Source: Methylobacterium organophilum (GTDB taxonomy: Bacteria; Pseudomonadota; Alphaproteobacteria; Rhizobiales; Beijerinckiaceae). From it: a DNA stretch of 64,000 nucleotides. The translations under genes were made by a program, and so were the position numbers. The notes under the pieces are model-generated. The model had not been told where the DNA came from. It searched no databases and saw only the letters and a program-made list of their open reading frames with translations. Below are positions 18,412-26,816 of this stretch, in pieces. The number at the start of each line of letters is the position of its first letter. Positions within the stretch are counted from its first letter, which is position 1. The stretch covers positions 124,001-188,000 of the forward strand of contig NZ_BPQV01000004.1 in NCBI RefSeq assembly GCF_022179465.1. The letters are read 5' to 3'.

Positions 18412-18867
18412 ATGGATACGCGTCCCAAGCTCAACGAGGTCTCGCCCCGCCTGCGCGGCTTTGCCCGTGCGCAGCGCAGGGACATGCCGCGTGCCGAGGC
18501 CCTGTTCTGGGTGCAGGTGCGCGGCGGGCGCTTCCGTGGCGCCAAGTTCAAACGCCAAGTGCCGATAGCCCCTTTCATCGCCGATTTCTTCTGCGCCTCG
18601 GCGCGTCTGATCGTCGAGATCGACGGTCCCGTGCATGAGGCTGAAGATCGCCGCCGGCGCGACGCGGCTCGTGATGCCTGGCTGACAGGTCAGGGCTTCC
18701 TCGTGCTGCGCTTCTCCACCGACCTCGTTCTGAGCCATCTCGGTGCGGTGATGGACGCCGTCGGCGCGGCCATCGATGACCGGGGTTTCCCCTCTCCCGC
18801 CTCGCTCCGCGAGGCACCCTCCCCCGCAGAGGGGGGAGGGATACGACGCGCGAGCGCCCTTTCATGA
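18412..18867 (+). CDS. DUF559 domain protein (endonuclease-like fold)
   Basis: 151 residues from the ATG at 18412 (MDTRPKLNEV); an upstream ATG at 18391 is also in frame. The core matches DUF559, a PD-(D/E)XK-like family related to Vsr-type nucleases: RAEALFWVQVRGGRFRGAKF, then KRQVPIAPFIADFFC, IVEIDGPVHE and LVLRFSTD. The Asp in IADF and the Glu-Ile-Asp of VEIDG are the likely metal-site residues. The last ~25 residues ([16 protein letters not shown]...) are encoded by a half copy of the palindromic repeat. The stop overlaps the sufS start by ATGA. It is not a known suf component and looks like an insertion. Confidence 0.8.
   Translation: MDTRPKLNEVSPRLRGFARAQRRDMPRAEALFWVQVRGGRFRGAKFKRQVPIAPFIADFFCASARLIVEIDGPVHEAEDRRRRDAARDAWLTGQGFLVLRFSTDLVLSHLGAVMDAVGAAIDDRGFPSPASLREAPSPAEGGGIRRASALS
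18789..18840. repeat. Half copy of the palindromic element, inverted, at the 3' end of the DUF559 gene
   Basis: 52 bases whose reverse complement matches the left half of the element at 18258-18307 almost base for base: terminal hairpin, GAGGC..GCCTC small hairpin, GGGAGAGGGG. It lies inside the DUF559 reading frame and supplies its C-terminal codons. Together with 18258-18307 it frames the DUF559 gene as inverted repeats. Confidence 0.85.
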
Positions 18868-20108
18868 ACGCACCCGTCCCCGCCACGCCCTACGACGTCG
18901 AGGCGATCCGGGCCGAATTCCCGATCCTGTCGGAGAAGGTCTACGGCAAGCGGCTGGTCTATCTCGACAACGCCGCCTCGGCGCAGAAGCCGAAAGCGGT
19001 GATCGACGCCATGGTCTCCTGCATGCAGACCGGCTACGCCAACGTGCATCGCGGCCTGCACTACATGGCCAATGCCGCCACCGAAGGCTTCGAGGGCGCC
19101 CGCGAGACCACGCGCCAGTTCCTCAATGCCCGCTCGACGGACGAGATCATCTTCACCCGCAACGCCACCGAGGCCTACAACCTCGTCGCCTCGTCCATGG
19201 GCTGGGCCGGGCTGATCGGGGAGGGGGACGAGATCATCCTCTCGATCATGGAGCATCACTCCAACATCGTGCCCTGGCATTTTCTGCGCGAGCGGCGCGG
19301 GGCGGTCATCAAGTGGGCGCCGGTCGACGACGACGGCAACTTCCTGGTCGAGGACTACGAGAAGCTGTTCTCGCCCCGCACCAAGATGGTGGCGATCAGC
19401 CATATGTCGAACGTGCTCGGCACGGTGACGCCCGGTGAGGAGATCGTGCGCATCGCCCATGCCCACGGCGTGCCGGTGCTGCTCGACGGGGCGCAGAGCG
19501 CGGTCCACCGTCCGATCGACGTGCAGGCGCTCGATTGCGACTTCTTCGTCTTCACCGGCCACAAGGTCTACGGGCCGACCGGGATCGGCGTGCTCTACGG
19601 CAAGAAGGAGTGGCTGGAGCGGCTGCCTCCCTACCAGGGCGGCGGCGAGATGATCCGGACGGTCAGCCAGGACGCGATCACCTACAACGACCCGCCCCAC
19701 CGCTTCGAGGCGGGCACGCCGGCCATCGTCGAGGCGGTCGGCCTCGGCGCCGCGCTCGAATTCATGATGAAGCTCGGCCGCGACAAGATCGCTGCGCACG
19801 AGTCCATGCTGACCGCCTATGCCCAGGAGCGGCTCGGCGCCATGAACGCGCTGCGGCTGATCGGCACGGCCCGGGACAAGGGCGGCGTCATCGCCTTCGA
19901 GATGAAGAACGCCCACGCCCACGACGTGGCCACCATCATCGACCGGCAGGGCGTGGCCGTGCGGGCCGGCACCCATTGCGCGATGCCGCTTCTCGCCCGC
20001 TTCGGCGTCACCTCGACCTGTCGCGCTTCGTTCGGCCTGTATAATACGACCGACGAGATCGACGCGCTCGCCGAAGCCCTGACCCGGGCCGAGATGCTGT
20101 TCGCCTAG
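18864..20108 (+). CDS. sufS: Cysteine desulfurase SufS
   Basis: 414 residues, normal for SufS. The PLP lysine is in FVFTGHKVYGPTGIGVLYG. The active-site cysteine is in VRAGTHCAMPLLARFG, the group II (SufS) context, which depends on a SufE/SufU-type partner not present in this window. The N-terminus has the SufS-specific YLDNAASAQKPKAVID, then YANVHRGLHYMAN. It delivers persulfide to SufBC2D. Its start overlaps the DUF559 stop (ATGA), and sufT follows after 56 bases with AGGAGAGAACCG before its ATG. Confidence 0.97.
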   Translation: MNAPVPATPYDVEAIRAEFPILSEKVYGKRLVYLDNAASAQKPKAVIDAMVSCMQTGYANVHRGLHYMANAATEGFEGARETTRQFLNARSTDEIIFTRNATEAYNLVASSMGWAGLIGEGDEIILSIMEHHSNIVPWHFLRERRGAVIKWAPVDDDGNFLVEDYEKLFSPRTKMVAISHMSNVLGTVTPGEEIVRIAHAHGVPVLLDGAQSAVHRPIDVQALDCDFFVFTGHKVYGPTGIGVLYGKKEWLERLPPYQGGGEMIRTVSQDAITYNDPPHRFEAGTPAIVEAVGLGAALEFMMKLGRDKIAAHESMLTAYAQERLGAMNALRLIGTARDKGGVIAFEMKNAHAHDVATIIDRQGVAVRAGTHCAMPLLARFGVTSTCRASFGLYNTTDEIDALAEALTRAEMLFA

Positions 20109-20164
20109 ACGTCCTTCATATTTCGGCCCCGCCCCGAACGGGCGGCGGCCGGAGGAGAGAACCG

Positions 20165-20548
20165 ATGAGCACCGACGCCACCATCACCGGCGGCACCCAC
20201 GCCCCCGCCCTCGCGGCCGCCGCGGCGATCCCGGCCGAGGAGATCGACCGTCTGACCGACGAGATCGTCGCCGCCCTCAAGACGGTCTACGACCCCGAGA
20301 TCCCCGCCGACATCTACGAGCTCGGCCTGATCTACCGGGTGCAGATCGAGGACGACCGCCGGGTGCTGATCGACATGACGCTCACCGCCCCGGGTTGCCC
20401 CGTGGCCGGCGAGATGCCGGGCTGGGTCGAGAATGCGGTGGCCGCGGTGCCGGGCGTGCAGTCCTGCCAGGTCACGATGGTGTTCGACCCGCCGTGGGAC
20501 CAGAGCCGCATGTCCGACGAGGCCCGCATCGCCCTCGACATGTGGTAG
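20165..20548 (+). CDS. sufT: SUF system assembly protein SufT (DUF59/MIP18 family)
   Basis: 127 residues. The DUF59 core is clear: IVAALKTVYDPEIPADIYELG, then LIYRVQIEDDRRVLIDMTLT, APGCPVAGEMPGWV with the conserved cysteine, and VFDPPWDQSRMSDEAR. SufT proteins act in Fe-S protein maturation, mainly as accessory factors when demand is high, in the cytosol. The ATG at 20165 follows GGAGGAGAGAACCG. The next sense-strand suf gene, sufA, begins 753 bases later because a Uma2 gene on the opposite strand intervenes. Confidence 0.94.
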   Translation: MSTDATITGGTHAPALAAAAAIPAEEIDRLTDEIVAALKTVYDPEIPADIYELGLIYRVQIEDDRRVLIDMTLTAPGCPVAGEMPGWVENAVAAVPGVQSCQVTMVFDPPWDQSRMSDEARIALDMW

Positions 20549-20552
20549 CGCG

Positions 20553-21146
20553 TCACCGCGTCGGGATCGCGCGCCCCGGCTCGAAGCCGACATCCTCGTA
20601 GATGTCGGTGAGCGCAAGCCGTGCGCCGATGGCAGGCAGGTCGATCACGGCGTCGAGCGCTTCGAAGCTCTCTTCCGCCCAGCCCTCCCCCGCGCGTCGA
20701 TAGAGCACGGCACTCGGGAAGCGCGTCTCGACGAGGAGGATGGAAGCGAGGCTCGGATGGCGCCGGTACTCGTCGAGCTTGCGGAAGCGGTCGATATTGG
20801 TGGTGGAGGGCGACAGCACCTCGACCACGAGGCGCGGCAAGCGGCTCTCGTAGCTATCGCGGACGAGGTCGCCGCATTCCACGGTGACGTCGGGACGGCG
20901 GATCGTGGCGATGCCGGTGCGCAGCGCCAGATCGTCGGTGGTCGGGCGACAGCCGCTTCCGCGCAACTGGACACCGAGGCTGATGATGATGTTGACGACC
21001 GTGCGGTCGTGCTGGGCGCTTGCCCCGGCCATCATCTTCACATGCGGCACAGGCACGCCATCGACGAGCTCGTAGAGCCCGTCCTGGGTGGATTGCCACG
21101 CGAAGAACTCTTCCGGCGTCATCCGCCGCCTTGCAGGTTCGGCCAT
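20553..21146 (-). CDS. Uma2 family endonuclease-like protein
   Basis: About 197 residues from the ATG at 21146 (MAEPARRRMTPEEFFAWQST); an upstream in-frame ATG at 21185 exists. The Uma2 (DUF820) pattern is present: YELVDGVPVPHV, then RRPDVTVECGDL, PRLVVEVLSPSTTNIDRFRK and LDEYRRHPSLASILLVE. The family has a PD-(D/E)XK nuclease fold, with candidate residues Asp in RPDV, Glu in VEVLSPST and the following Lys. The biological role of Uma2 proteins is unknown; they are scattered and often lie in mobile contexts. Here it is inserted against the direction of the suf operon, 4 bases from the sufT stop. Confidence 0.85.
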   Translation of the reverse strand: MAEPARRRMTPEEFFAWQSTQDGLYELVDGVPVPHVKMMAGASAQHDRTVVNIIISLGVQLRGSGCRPTTDDLALRTGIATIRRPDVTVECGDLVRDSYESRLPRLVVEVLSPSTTNIDRFRKLDEYRRHPSLASILLVETRFPSAVLYRRAGEGWAEESFEALDAVIDLPAIGARLALTDIYEDVGFEPGRAIPTR

Positions 21147-21301
21147 CGCTCGCCCCGTCACCGATTCAGCATAGCACGGCTGCAATCGGTCGGCGCACCG
21201 GGTCTCCCGGTGGACCCCCGCCCCGGGAGTGCTTATCTCTTCGGGATCCGAAAACCCTCACCCGCCCGGGCCTTGAACCCGGCTGCAGGAGAGCGACCAC
21301 G

Positions 21302-21682
21302 ATGTCAGGTTTCAAGGTGATCTCGCTGACCGACCGGGCAGCGGAGCGGATCAAGGCGATCATGGCGGAGGCCGACCGGCCGATCGCGGGATTGCGGGTC
21401 GGCGTGAAGAACGGCGGCTGCGCCGGCATGTCCTACACGATGGAATATGCCGAAGCGCGGAAAGCCGGCGAGGACATGGTCGAGGACCGCGGCGTGACCG
21501 TGTTCATCGATCCCAAGGCAGTGCTGTTCCTGCTCGGGACCGAGATGGACTTCAAGACCGACAAGCTCTCGGCGCAGTTCGTGTTCAACAACCCGAACCA
21601 GACCTCGGCCTGCGGCTGCGGCGAATCCGTCGCCATCACCCCGGCCACGCCCGACCGCCTGTCCGCGGCCGGCGCCGCCTGA
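21302..21682 (+). CDS. sufA: Fe-S cluster carrier, A-type (SufA/IscA family)
   Basis: 126 residues with the three A-type cysteines: NGGCAGMSY, and the C-terminal pair in SACGCGES. This family transiently binds Fe-S clusters and passes them to apoproteins in the cytosol. The ATG at 21302 follows GGAGAGCGACCACG. It completes the suf set but is separated from sufT by the reversed Uma2 gene, so it may rely on its own promoter in the 155-base gap. A bidirectional terminator follows. Confidence 0.95.
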   Translation: MSGFKVISLTDRAAERIKAIMAEADRPIAGLRVGVKNGGCAGMSYTMEYAEARKAGEDMVEDRGVTVFIDPKAVLFLLGTEMDFKTDKLSAQFVFNNPNQTSACGCGESVAITPATPDRLSAAGAA

Positions 21683-21698
21683 CGCCACGAACGAGACA

Positions 21699-21725
21699 AA
21701 GCCCGCCCCGGACGAGGGCGGGCTT
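21699..21725. terminator. Bidirectional terminator between sufA and the diguanylate cyclase gene
   Basis: Inverted repeat AAGCCCGCC / GGCGGGCTT with a 9-base loop, 16 bases after the sufA stop and between convergent genes. The plus strand continues TTCGATCT. Read on the minus strand, it continues TTTGTCTCGTT. It plausibly ends both transcripts. Confidence 0.75.
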
Positions 21726-21767
21726 CGATCTCACGGGACTGTCCGGGCCGAGACGCCCGGCCCACGC

Positions 21768-22826
21768 TCAGGCGACGGCCGACAGTTCCTGCTTCTGGCT
21801 GTCGTCGATCGCCCGGTTGCGGCCGGCGCGCTTGGCGGCGAAGAGGCAGGTATCCGCCCGCTCCAGCAGGGAAACGGAATTGTCCTCGGTCTGGCGCTGG
21901 GCGATGCCCAGGGAGATCGTGACCTTGCCGAGCGACTCGCCGGTGGAGCGCTTCACGAGTTCGCGGCCCATGACGCTGCTGCGCACCTTCTCGGCGATCT
22001 CGCGGGCCGCGGCCCGGTCCGTCTCCGGCAGCACCACGCCGAATTCCTCGCCGCCGAACCGGGCGAGGGTGGCCTTGGGCGAGCGCACATGCTCGCGCAT
22101 CACGATGGCGACCAGACGGAGCACCTGGTCTCCGGTCAGGTGACCGTAATGGTCGTTGAAGCGCTTGAAGAAATCGATGTCGATCACGATCAGGCTCACC
22201 GGCCGGCCGGGGGGCGCGGCGTCGATGTCCCGCTGCAGCGCCTCCTCGAAGGCCTTGCGGTTGCCGAGCCCGGTCAGCGGATCCGTCAGGCTCTCGATCC
22301 GCGCCACCGCGAGGGTCTCGCGCAGGGACTCGACCTCCTTGCGGCTCTCGCGCATGCGCGCCTCGAGGGTCCGGTTGCTCGCCGCCACGTCGCGGGTATC
22401 GGCGATGAGCGTCGCCACGATCTCGCGCAGGCGGTTGCGGTTGGTCGCGGCCCCGGCGAGGTCATGGGAGAGCACGCGCAGGGACTCGCCGTATTGCGCC
22501 GTGGCGCCGAGGGAGAGATCGATCATCTCCATGATCCCCTCGACCTCGGCGATCAGGCTGGCGGAGGTGCGGTCCGCCTCCCCGGCCATGCGACGGCCCC
22601 CCAGGAAGTCCTGGAACAGCTGATCGACATCGGCGTCGCTGAGGCTGCCGTTCTGCGTGGTCAGCCGCTTGATCGCATCGTTCATCAGGGGATGCGTGCC
22701 CGCCACATAGGCGTACCAGACGGAGTAGGCCCGGGGCGAGGCCGAAGCCCCGTAGTCGCGCATCAGCTCGAAGCTGCGCTGCCCCAGCGCAAAGCTGCGG
22801 TCACGATCAACGGGTGCCTCGCTCAT
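21768..22826 (-). CDS. Diguanylate cyclase (GGDEF domain)
   Basis: 352 residues with no membrane segment. A helical N-terminal region of about 170 residues precedes a GGDEF domain with the active form RFGGEEFGVVLPETDR. The conserved ESLTDPLTGLGNRKAFEEAL start and the Mg-binding VIDIDFFKRFNDHYGH are present. It should make c-di-GMP from two GTP. The inhibitory I-site RxxD, expected five residues before GGEEF, reads RSPK, so product feedback is probably absent. The N-terminal region (SFELMRDYGASASPRAYSVW, continuing into YAYVAG) is a conserved helical module seen before GGDEF in alphaproteobacteria and may be regulatory. Confidence 0.94.
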   Translation of the reverse strand: MSEAPVDRDRSFALGQRSFELMRDYGASASPRAYSVWYAYVAGTHPLMNDAIKRLTTQNGSLSDADVDQLFQDFLGGRRMAGEADRTSASLIAEVEGIMEMIDLSLGATAQYGESLRVLSHDLAGAATNRNRLREIVATLIADTRDVAASNRTLEARMRESRKEVESLRETLAVARIESLTDPLTGLGNRKAFEEALQRDIDAAPPGRPVSLIVIDIDFFKRFNDHYGHLTGDQVLRLVAIVMREHVRSPKATLARFGGEEFGVVLPETDRAAAREIAEKVRSSVMGRELVKRSTGESLGKVTISLGIAQRQTEDNSVSLLERADTCLFAAKRAGRNRAIDDSQKQELSAVA

Positions 22827-22960
22827 CCGGCTTTATCCGCATCCACCACGAGGAAGCCCCTCGCTGCCCCCGGGAAACAATGGAACAGCGAGTGTGGATG
22901 TTGCGTTAAGTTCGTCCCCCGCTCTTGAGGACTTTACCGTACCGAAGGGACCAGGGCCGC

Positions 22961-25105
22961 CTAAAAGTCTGCGTGCAGGCGCGTGCCCAGGAAGTCGGCG
23001 GGACCCCGGTCGCGGTTATAGGCGGGGTTCTCGACATGCTGGTAGTCGAGGCTCAGCGTGACGGCCTTGGTCAGGCTCAGGGCGTAGTAGACCTCGACGG
23101 CCCGCTCCGGCGCGTAGGTCAGCCGCCCGTCGCCGATGAGGAGGCCGAGGCCGCCATGGGCGAAGAATGCGCGGTGGGCGGGGGAGAGGCCGTTCTGCGA
23201 GGCGCCGATGCCGATCGTATCGGAGGGGCGCCCCCAGGCCGTGCCGCGCAGCGACAGGCCGCCGGAGACCGAGGAATCGACATCGGTGAAGGACAGGTTC
23301 TCGCTGCGGCCGTCGCCCCAGCTCGCCCGGGCGAACAGCCCGAGATCGGCGGTGAGCGCCTGTTCGAGGTTGAGATAGACGCCGCTCTTGCGCCGGGGGG
23401 CGCGGGTGGCCGCCGCGGCGTCGTTGATGTCGGCGAACAGGCCGGCCTGCGTCAGCGCCACGACCTGCCGATAATCGGCGGTGTTGCCGACATTGGAGAA
23501 GACGCCGACGCGCAGCTTGCCGGGCTGCTCCAGCACGGGAAGGGTGTGACGCTCCTCGAATTCCACCGTGGTGCCGGCCCGCTCGAAGACCCGCGGGTCG
23601 AGCACGTCGCTGGAGGGCTCTTTCGGCACCTGGGTATAGGCGGCGCGCAGGGCGAATTCGGCGCGGTTGTATTCCACCATCAGCCCCTGCGTGTAGCCGG
23701 GGAGGTTGGCCGGGAAGTCGTAGGCCGCCGAGCCCCACAGGCCCCAGTTCATGAAATCGACCCGGGGGTCGTGGGCATAGGCATTGCCGTCGAAGAAATC
23801 GCCGAGGGCGAACTTGCCGAACACCACGGTGATGCGCTCGACGTCGCGGCTGCCCGCGATGGAATTCGGCGCGTCCGGCACCTCCTCGGTGCCGCCGCCG
23901 AGGCCGAAGGTCTGGCGGAGGAAGTAGCGGTTGGAGCGCAGCTTCGGGAAGGGCGCGCCCGCCTTCTGCGCCTCGCCGTTGACGAAGCCGGCCACGCCCA
24001 GCGTCCGCGACAGGCCGAAGCCCTGGCTGAATTCCGGGTTGTAGTAGAGTTCCGTCCCCTCCCACAGCTTCAGCCCGAGGAAGGCCGTGCCGGTGGTGGT
24101 CGCCTGGGCCTGGTCGGGGATCAGGCTGTTGGGACCGCGATAAGCCTCCCGGAAGCCACTGACGCCCTGGTTGACGAAGGTGACCTGCCCATGAAGCGAG
24201 AAGCGCCGCTCGCTGCCGGGGGACGCATCGACGGGCTCGTCGGCGGGCAGCGCCAGAGCCTCGGGATGCCAGATGATGCGCGCCATCATCTCGTTCGAGA
24301 CGAAGTGGCTGCGGGTCGAGATCGGGCCGCCGGCGGCGCCCGGCAGCACGCCCAGATCGAAGCGCCCGCTCGCGCCGAGATCGCTGTAGCGGTAATCGAC
24401 CCCGAGGGAGAGGTGCGGCGAGACCGCGAACTGCACGCCCGCGCCCAGGGTGAAGCCGAGATAGGACACGTCGCGGGAGGGCGTCGCCACCGTGCCCCCG
24501 GCGAGATCCGGATAGGTGGCGAGCACCCGGCCGTTCGCCGCGGCGAGGCCGGCCGTGGCATAGACCAGATTGGCACCGAAGGCGTAGCCGAGCCGCAGGC
24601 GCGCCGCGCCGATCAGGTCGGTCTTCTCGCGGATGACCGGGAAGGCCGTGCCGAGATCCTCGTAGCCGAGGCCGGGGACCGCGGAGGAGACGGCGCGCTT
24701 CAGGTTGGTGCCGACGAGATCCGCTTCCAGGCCGTAGACATAGGGGCCCGTCTGCCAGTTCCAGCCGGCGAAGCCCCCGCCCACCGCCGTGGTCGCATCC
24801 CGGCCGAGATCGGCGCTGCCGGTGGAATCCCCCGTCCGGAAAGCGCCCACGCTCCGACCGCCGACCCGCGTCGGCCCGAAGCCGAAGGCCCCGAAGGACG
24901 CGCCGGCGCTTCCCTCGATCCCGGCATAGCCACCCGACCAGTCCACGAAGTCCGGCGCCTTCACCGCGGCGGGGTCGGCCGCGAGGGCCGGCGCGGAGAC
25001 GGCGACGAGAAGCAGGGGGAGGGGGAGAGAAAGGGGGCGGGCGCGCCTCCTGTCCCGTGCCGCCCGCTGCCCGCCTCCGGCCATGACCATGCCCGCCACC
25101 CTCAA
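22961..25105 (-). CDS. Carbohydrate-porin-like outer-membrane protein with an extra N-terminal beta-barrel
   Basis: About 714 residues with a signal peptide ending near ALA-AD; in-frame ATGs at 25105, 25090 and 25084 are possible starts. Residues about 50-280 resemble an Omp25/Omp31-type eight-strand barrel (DWSGGYAGIEGSAGASFGAF, GWNWQTGPYVYGLEADL, FTLGAGVQFAVSPHLSLGVD then YRYSD). Residues about 305-714 resemble an OprB-type carbohydrate-selective porin (RFSLHGQVTFVNQGVSGFR, LWEGTELYYNPEFSQGFGLS, YALSLTKAVTLSLDYQHVEN then PAYNRDRGP). The protein ends in HADF, a C-terminal Phe expected for Bam recognition. It stands alone on its strand, so the solute is unknown. Confidence 0.85.
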   Translation of the reverse strand: MRVAGMVMAGGGQRAARDRRRARPLSLPLPLLLVAVSAPALAADPAAVKAPDFVDWSGGYAGIEGSAGASFGAFGFGPTRVGGRSVGAFRTGDSTGSADLGRDATTAVGGGFAGWNWQTGPYVYGLEADLVGTNLKRAVSSAVPGLGYEDLGTAFPVIREKTDLIGAARLRLGYAFGANLVYATAGLAAANGRVLATYPDLAGGTVATPSRDVSYLGFTLGAGVQFAVSPHLSLGVDYRYSDLGASGRFDLGVLPGAAGGPISTRSHFVSNEMMARIIWHPEALALPADEPVDASPGSERRFSLHGQVTFVNQGVSGFREAYRGPNSLIPDQAQATTTGTAFLGLKLWEGTELYYNPEFSQGFGLSRTLGVAGFVNGEAQKAGAPFPKLRSNRYFLRQTFGLGGGTEEVPDAPNSIAGSRDVERITVVFGKFALGDFFDGNAYAHDPRVDFMNWGLWGSAAYDFPANLPGYTQGLMVEYNRAEFALRAAYTQVPKEPSSDVLDPRVFERAGTTVEFEERHTLPVLEQPGKLRVGVFSNVGNTADYRQVVALTQAGLFADINDAAAATRAPRRKSGVYLNLEQALTADLGLFARASWGDGRSENLSFTDVDSSVSGGLSLRGTAWGRPSDTIGIGASQNGLSPAHRAFFAHGGLGLLIGDGRLTYAPERAVEVYYALSLTKAVTLSLDYQHVENPAYNRDRGPADFLGTRLHADF

Positions 25106-25453
25106 GACTCGTCCGTTCGCGCGTAACCGCCGTCAGACATAGCACAAGCTATAAATCATACAATTGTCTTATTATCGCTCGGCCACCGCGCGCTCCGTTG
25201 CGACCACAACGGTGTTTGCCGACAATGCGATGACAGCGCCATCATCCATGTCGGACCGGGTGCGCGGCGGTGGGAGAGTGTCGCCCGAAGGTCGCATCGG
25301 ACCGGGCGGCGGCCTGCTCCAGGCATGGGGACAGGCCGTCCGACCCGGAGGATCGGCGGCGTCGCAACCTGAAAAGGTCAGAGGAAGATCAGGCGATTGG
25401 GCGGGAAAGCTCTTTCACCGCCTCAACGATGTCGGCGATCCCGGCCAGCGGCC
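25106..25453. other. Intergenic region between accC and the porin gene
   Basis: About 350 bases. The end near the porin start (25140-25180) is AT-rich (for example TATAAATCATACAATTGTCT) and probably holds the porin promoter on the minus strand. The remainder is GC-rich and open in several frames, but I see no start signal, conserved motif or terminator-like hairpin after accC. Confidence 0.4.
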
Positions 25454-26806
25454 TCAGGCCCCGGCCGCTTCGCGCTCCAGGAAGCCCTCGAGCCAGTGGA
25501 TGTCGTAGGCCCCGTTCAGAACGTCCTGGTTGCGCACCAGGGTCCGGAACAGGGGGAGGGTGGTGTCGACGCCGTCGACCACGAACTCGTCCAGCGCCCG
25601 CCGCAGCCGCATCAGGCACTCGTTGCGGGTGCGGCCATGCACGATCAGCTTGCCGATGAGGGAATCGTAGTTCGGCGGGATCCGGTAGCCCTGGAAGGCG
25701 GCGGAATCGACGCGCACCCCGAGGCCGCCCGGCGGATGGTAATAGGTGATGGTGCCGGGCGAGGGCCGGAAGGTCGCCGGATGCTCGGCATTGATCCGGC
25801 ACTCGATGGCGTGGCCCTCGACCTTGATGTCGTCCTGGCCGACGGAGAGGCCGCCCCCGGCCGCGACCCGGATCTGCTCGTTCACGAGGTCGATCCCGGT
25901 GATCATCTCGGTGACGGGGTGCTCCACCTGGATGCGGGTGTTCATCTCGATGAAGTAGAAGCGCCCGTCCTCGTAGAGGAACTCGATGGTGCCGGCGCCG
26001 AGATAGCCGAGCTCGCGCATGGCATGGGCGCAGACGCCGCCGATCTCGGCGCGCATCGCCTCGTTGAGGACGGGGGAGCCGCCCTCCTCCCAGACCTTCT
26101 GGTGGCGCCGCTGCAGGGAGCAGTCGCGCTCGGCGAGATGCACGGCGTTGCCCTGGCCGTCGCCGAGGATCTGCACCTCGATGTGGCGGGGCTTCTCCAG
26201 ATACTTCTCCAGATAGACCGCGTCGTCGCCGAAGGCGGCCTTGGCCTCGGTGCGGGCCATGCCCAGGGCCTGCTCCAGGTCGGCCTCGGTGCGGGCCACC
26301 TTCATGCCGCGGCCGCCGCCGCCGGAGGCCGCCTTGACGAGGACCGGATAGCCGATCTCGGCGGCGACCTTCTTGGCCTCCTCGACATCGGTGACGCCGC
26401 CTTCCGAGCCCGGCACGCAGGGAATGCCGAGGCGCTTGGCGGTGCGCTTGGCCTCGATCTTGTCGCCCATCACCCGGATATGCTCGGCCTTGGGGCCGAT
26501 GAAGCCGATATTGTGATGCGCCAGCACCTCGGCGAAGCGGGCATTCTCCGAGAGGAAGCCGTAGCCGGGATGCACCGCGTCGGCGCCCGTGATCTCGCAG
26601 GCCGCGATGATCGACGGGATGTTGAGGTAGCTGTCGCGCGCGGCGGGCGGCCCGATGCAGACGCTCTCGTCGGCGAGCCGCACATGCATCGCATCGGCAT
26701 CGGCCGTCGAATGCACGGCGACCGTGGCGATGCCGAGCTCCTTGGCGGCCCGGAGGATGCGCAGGGCGATCTCGCCGCGATTGGCGATCAGGATCTTGTC
26801 GAACAT
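25454..26806 (-). CDS. accC: Acetyl-CoA carboxylase, biotin carboxylase subunit
   Basis: 450 residues, the normal AccC length. It begins [20 protein letters not shown] and has the ATP-grasp glycine loop [31 protein letters not shown] with the catalytic Arg/Glu follows, then [20 protein letters not shown] near the end. It carboxylates the biotin on AccB in the first step of fatty-acid synthesis, in the cytosol. It is the last gene of dsbA-like/aroQ/accB/accC, starting 10 bases after accB. Confidence 0.98.
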   Translation of the reverse strand: MFDKILIANRGEIALRILRAAKELGIATVAVHSTADADAMHVRLADESVCIGPPAARDSYLNIPSIIAACEITGADAVHPGYGFLSENARFAEVLAHHNIGFIGPKAEHIRVMGDKIEAKRTAKRLGIPCVPGSEGGVTDVEEAKKVAAEIGYPVLVKAASGGGGRGMKVARTEADLEQALGMARTEAKAAFGDDAVYLEKYLEKPRHIEVQILGDGQGNAVHLAERDCSLQRRHQKVWEEGGSPVLNEAMRAEIGGVCAHAMRELGYLGAGTIEFLYEDGRFYFIEMNTRIQVEHPVTEMITGIDLVNEQIRVAAGGGLSVGQDDIKVEGHAIECRINAEHPATFRPSPGTITYYHPPGGLGVRVDSAAFQGYRIPPNYDSLIGKLIVHGRTRNECLMRLRRALDEFVVDGVDTTLPLFRTLVRNQDVLNGAYDIHWLEGFLEREAAGA

Positions 26807-26816
26807 CGGCCGCCGG

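Noticed and set aside
15980-18840. CRISPR array interpretation of the repeated GC-rich hairpins in the suf operon
   Set aside because: Copies are irregularly spaced, inverted relative to each other and contain internal palindromes; no regular spacers and no cas genes.
25164-25508. Plus-strand frame between the porin gene and accC
   Set aside because: No start signal or motif, overlaps the end of accC on the other strand, composition like random GC-rich DNA.
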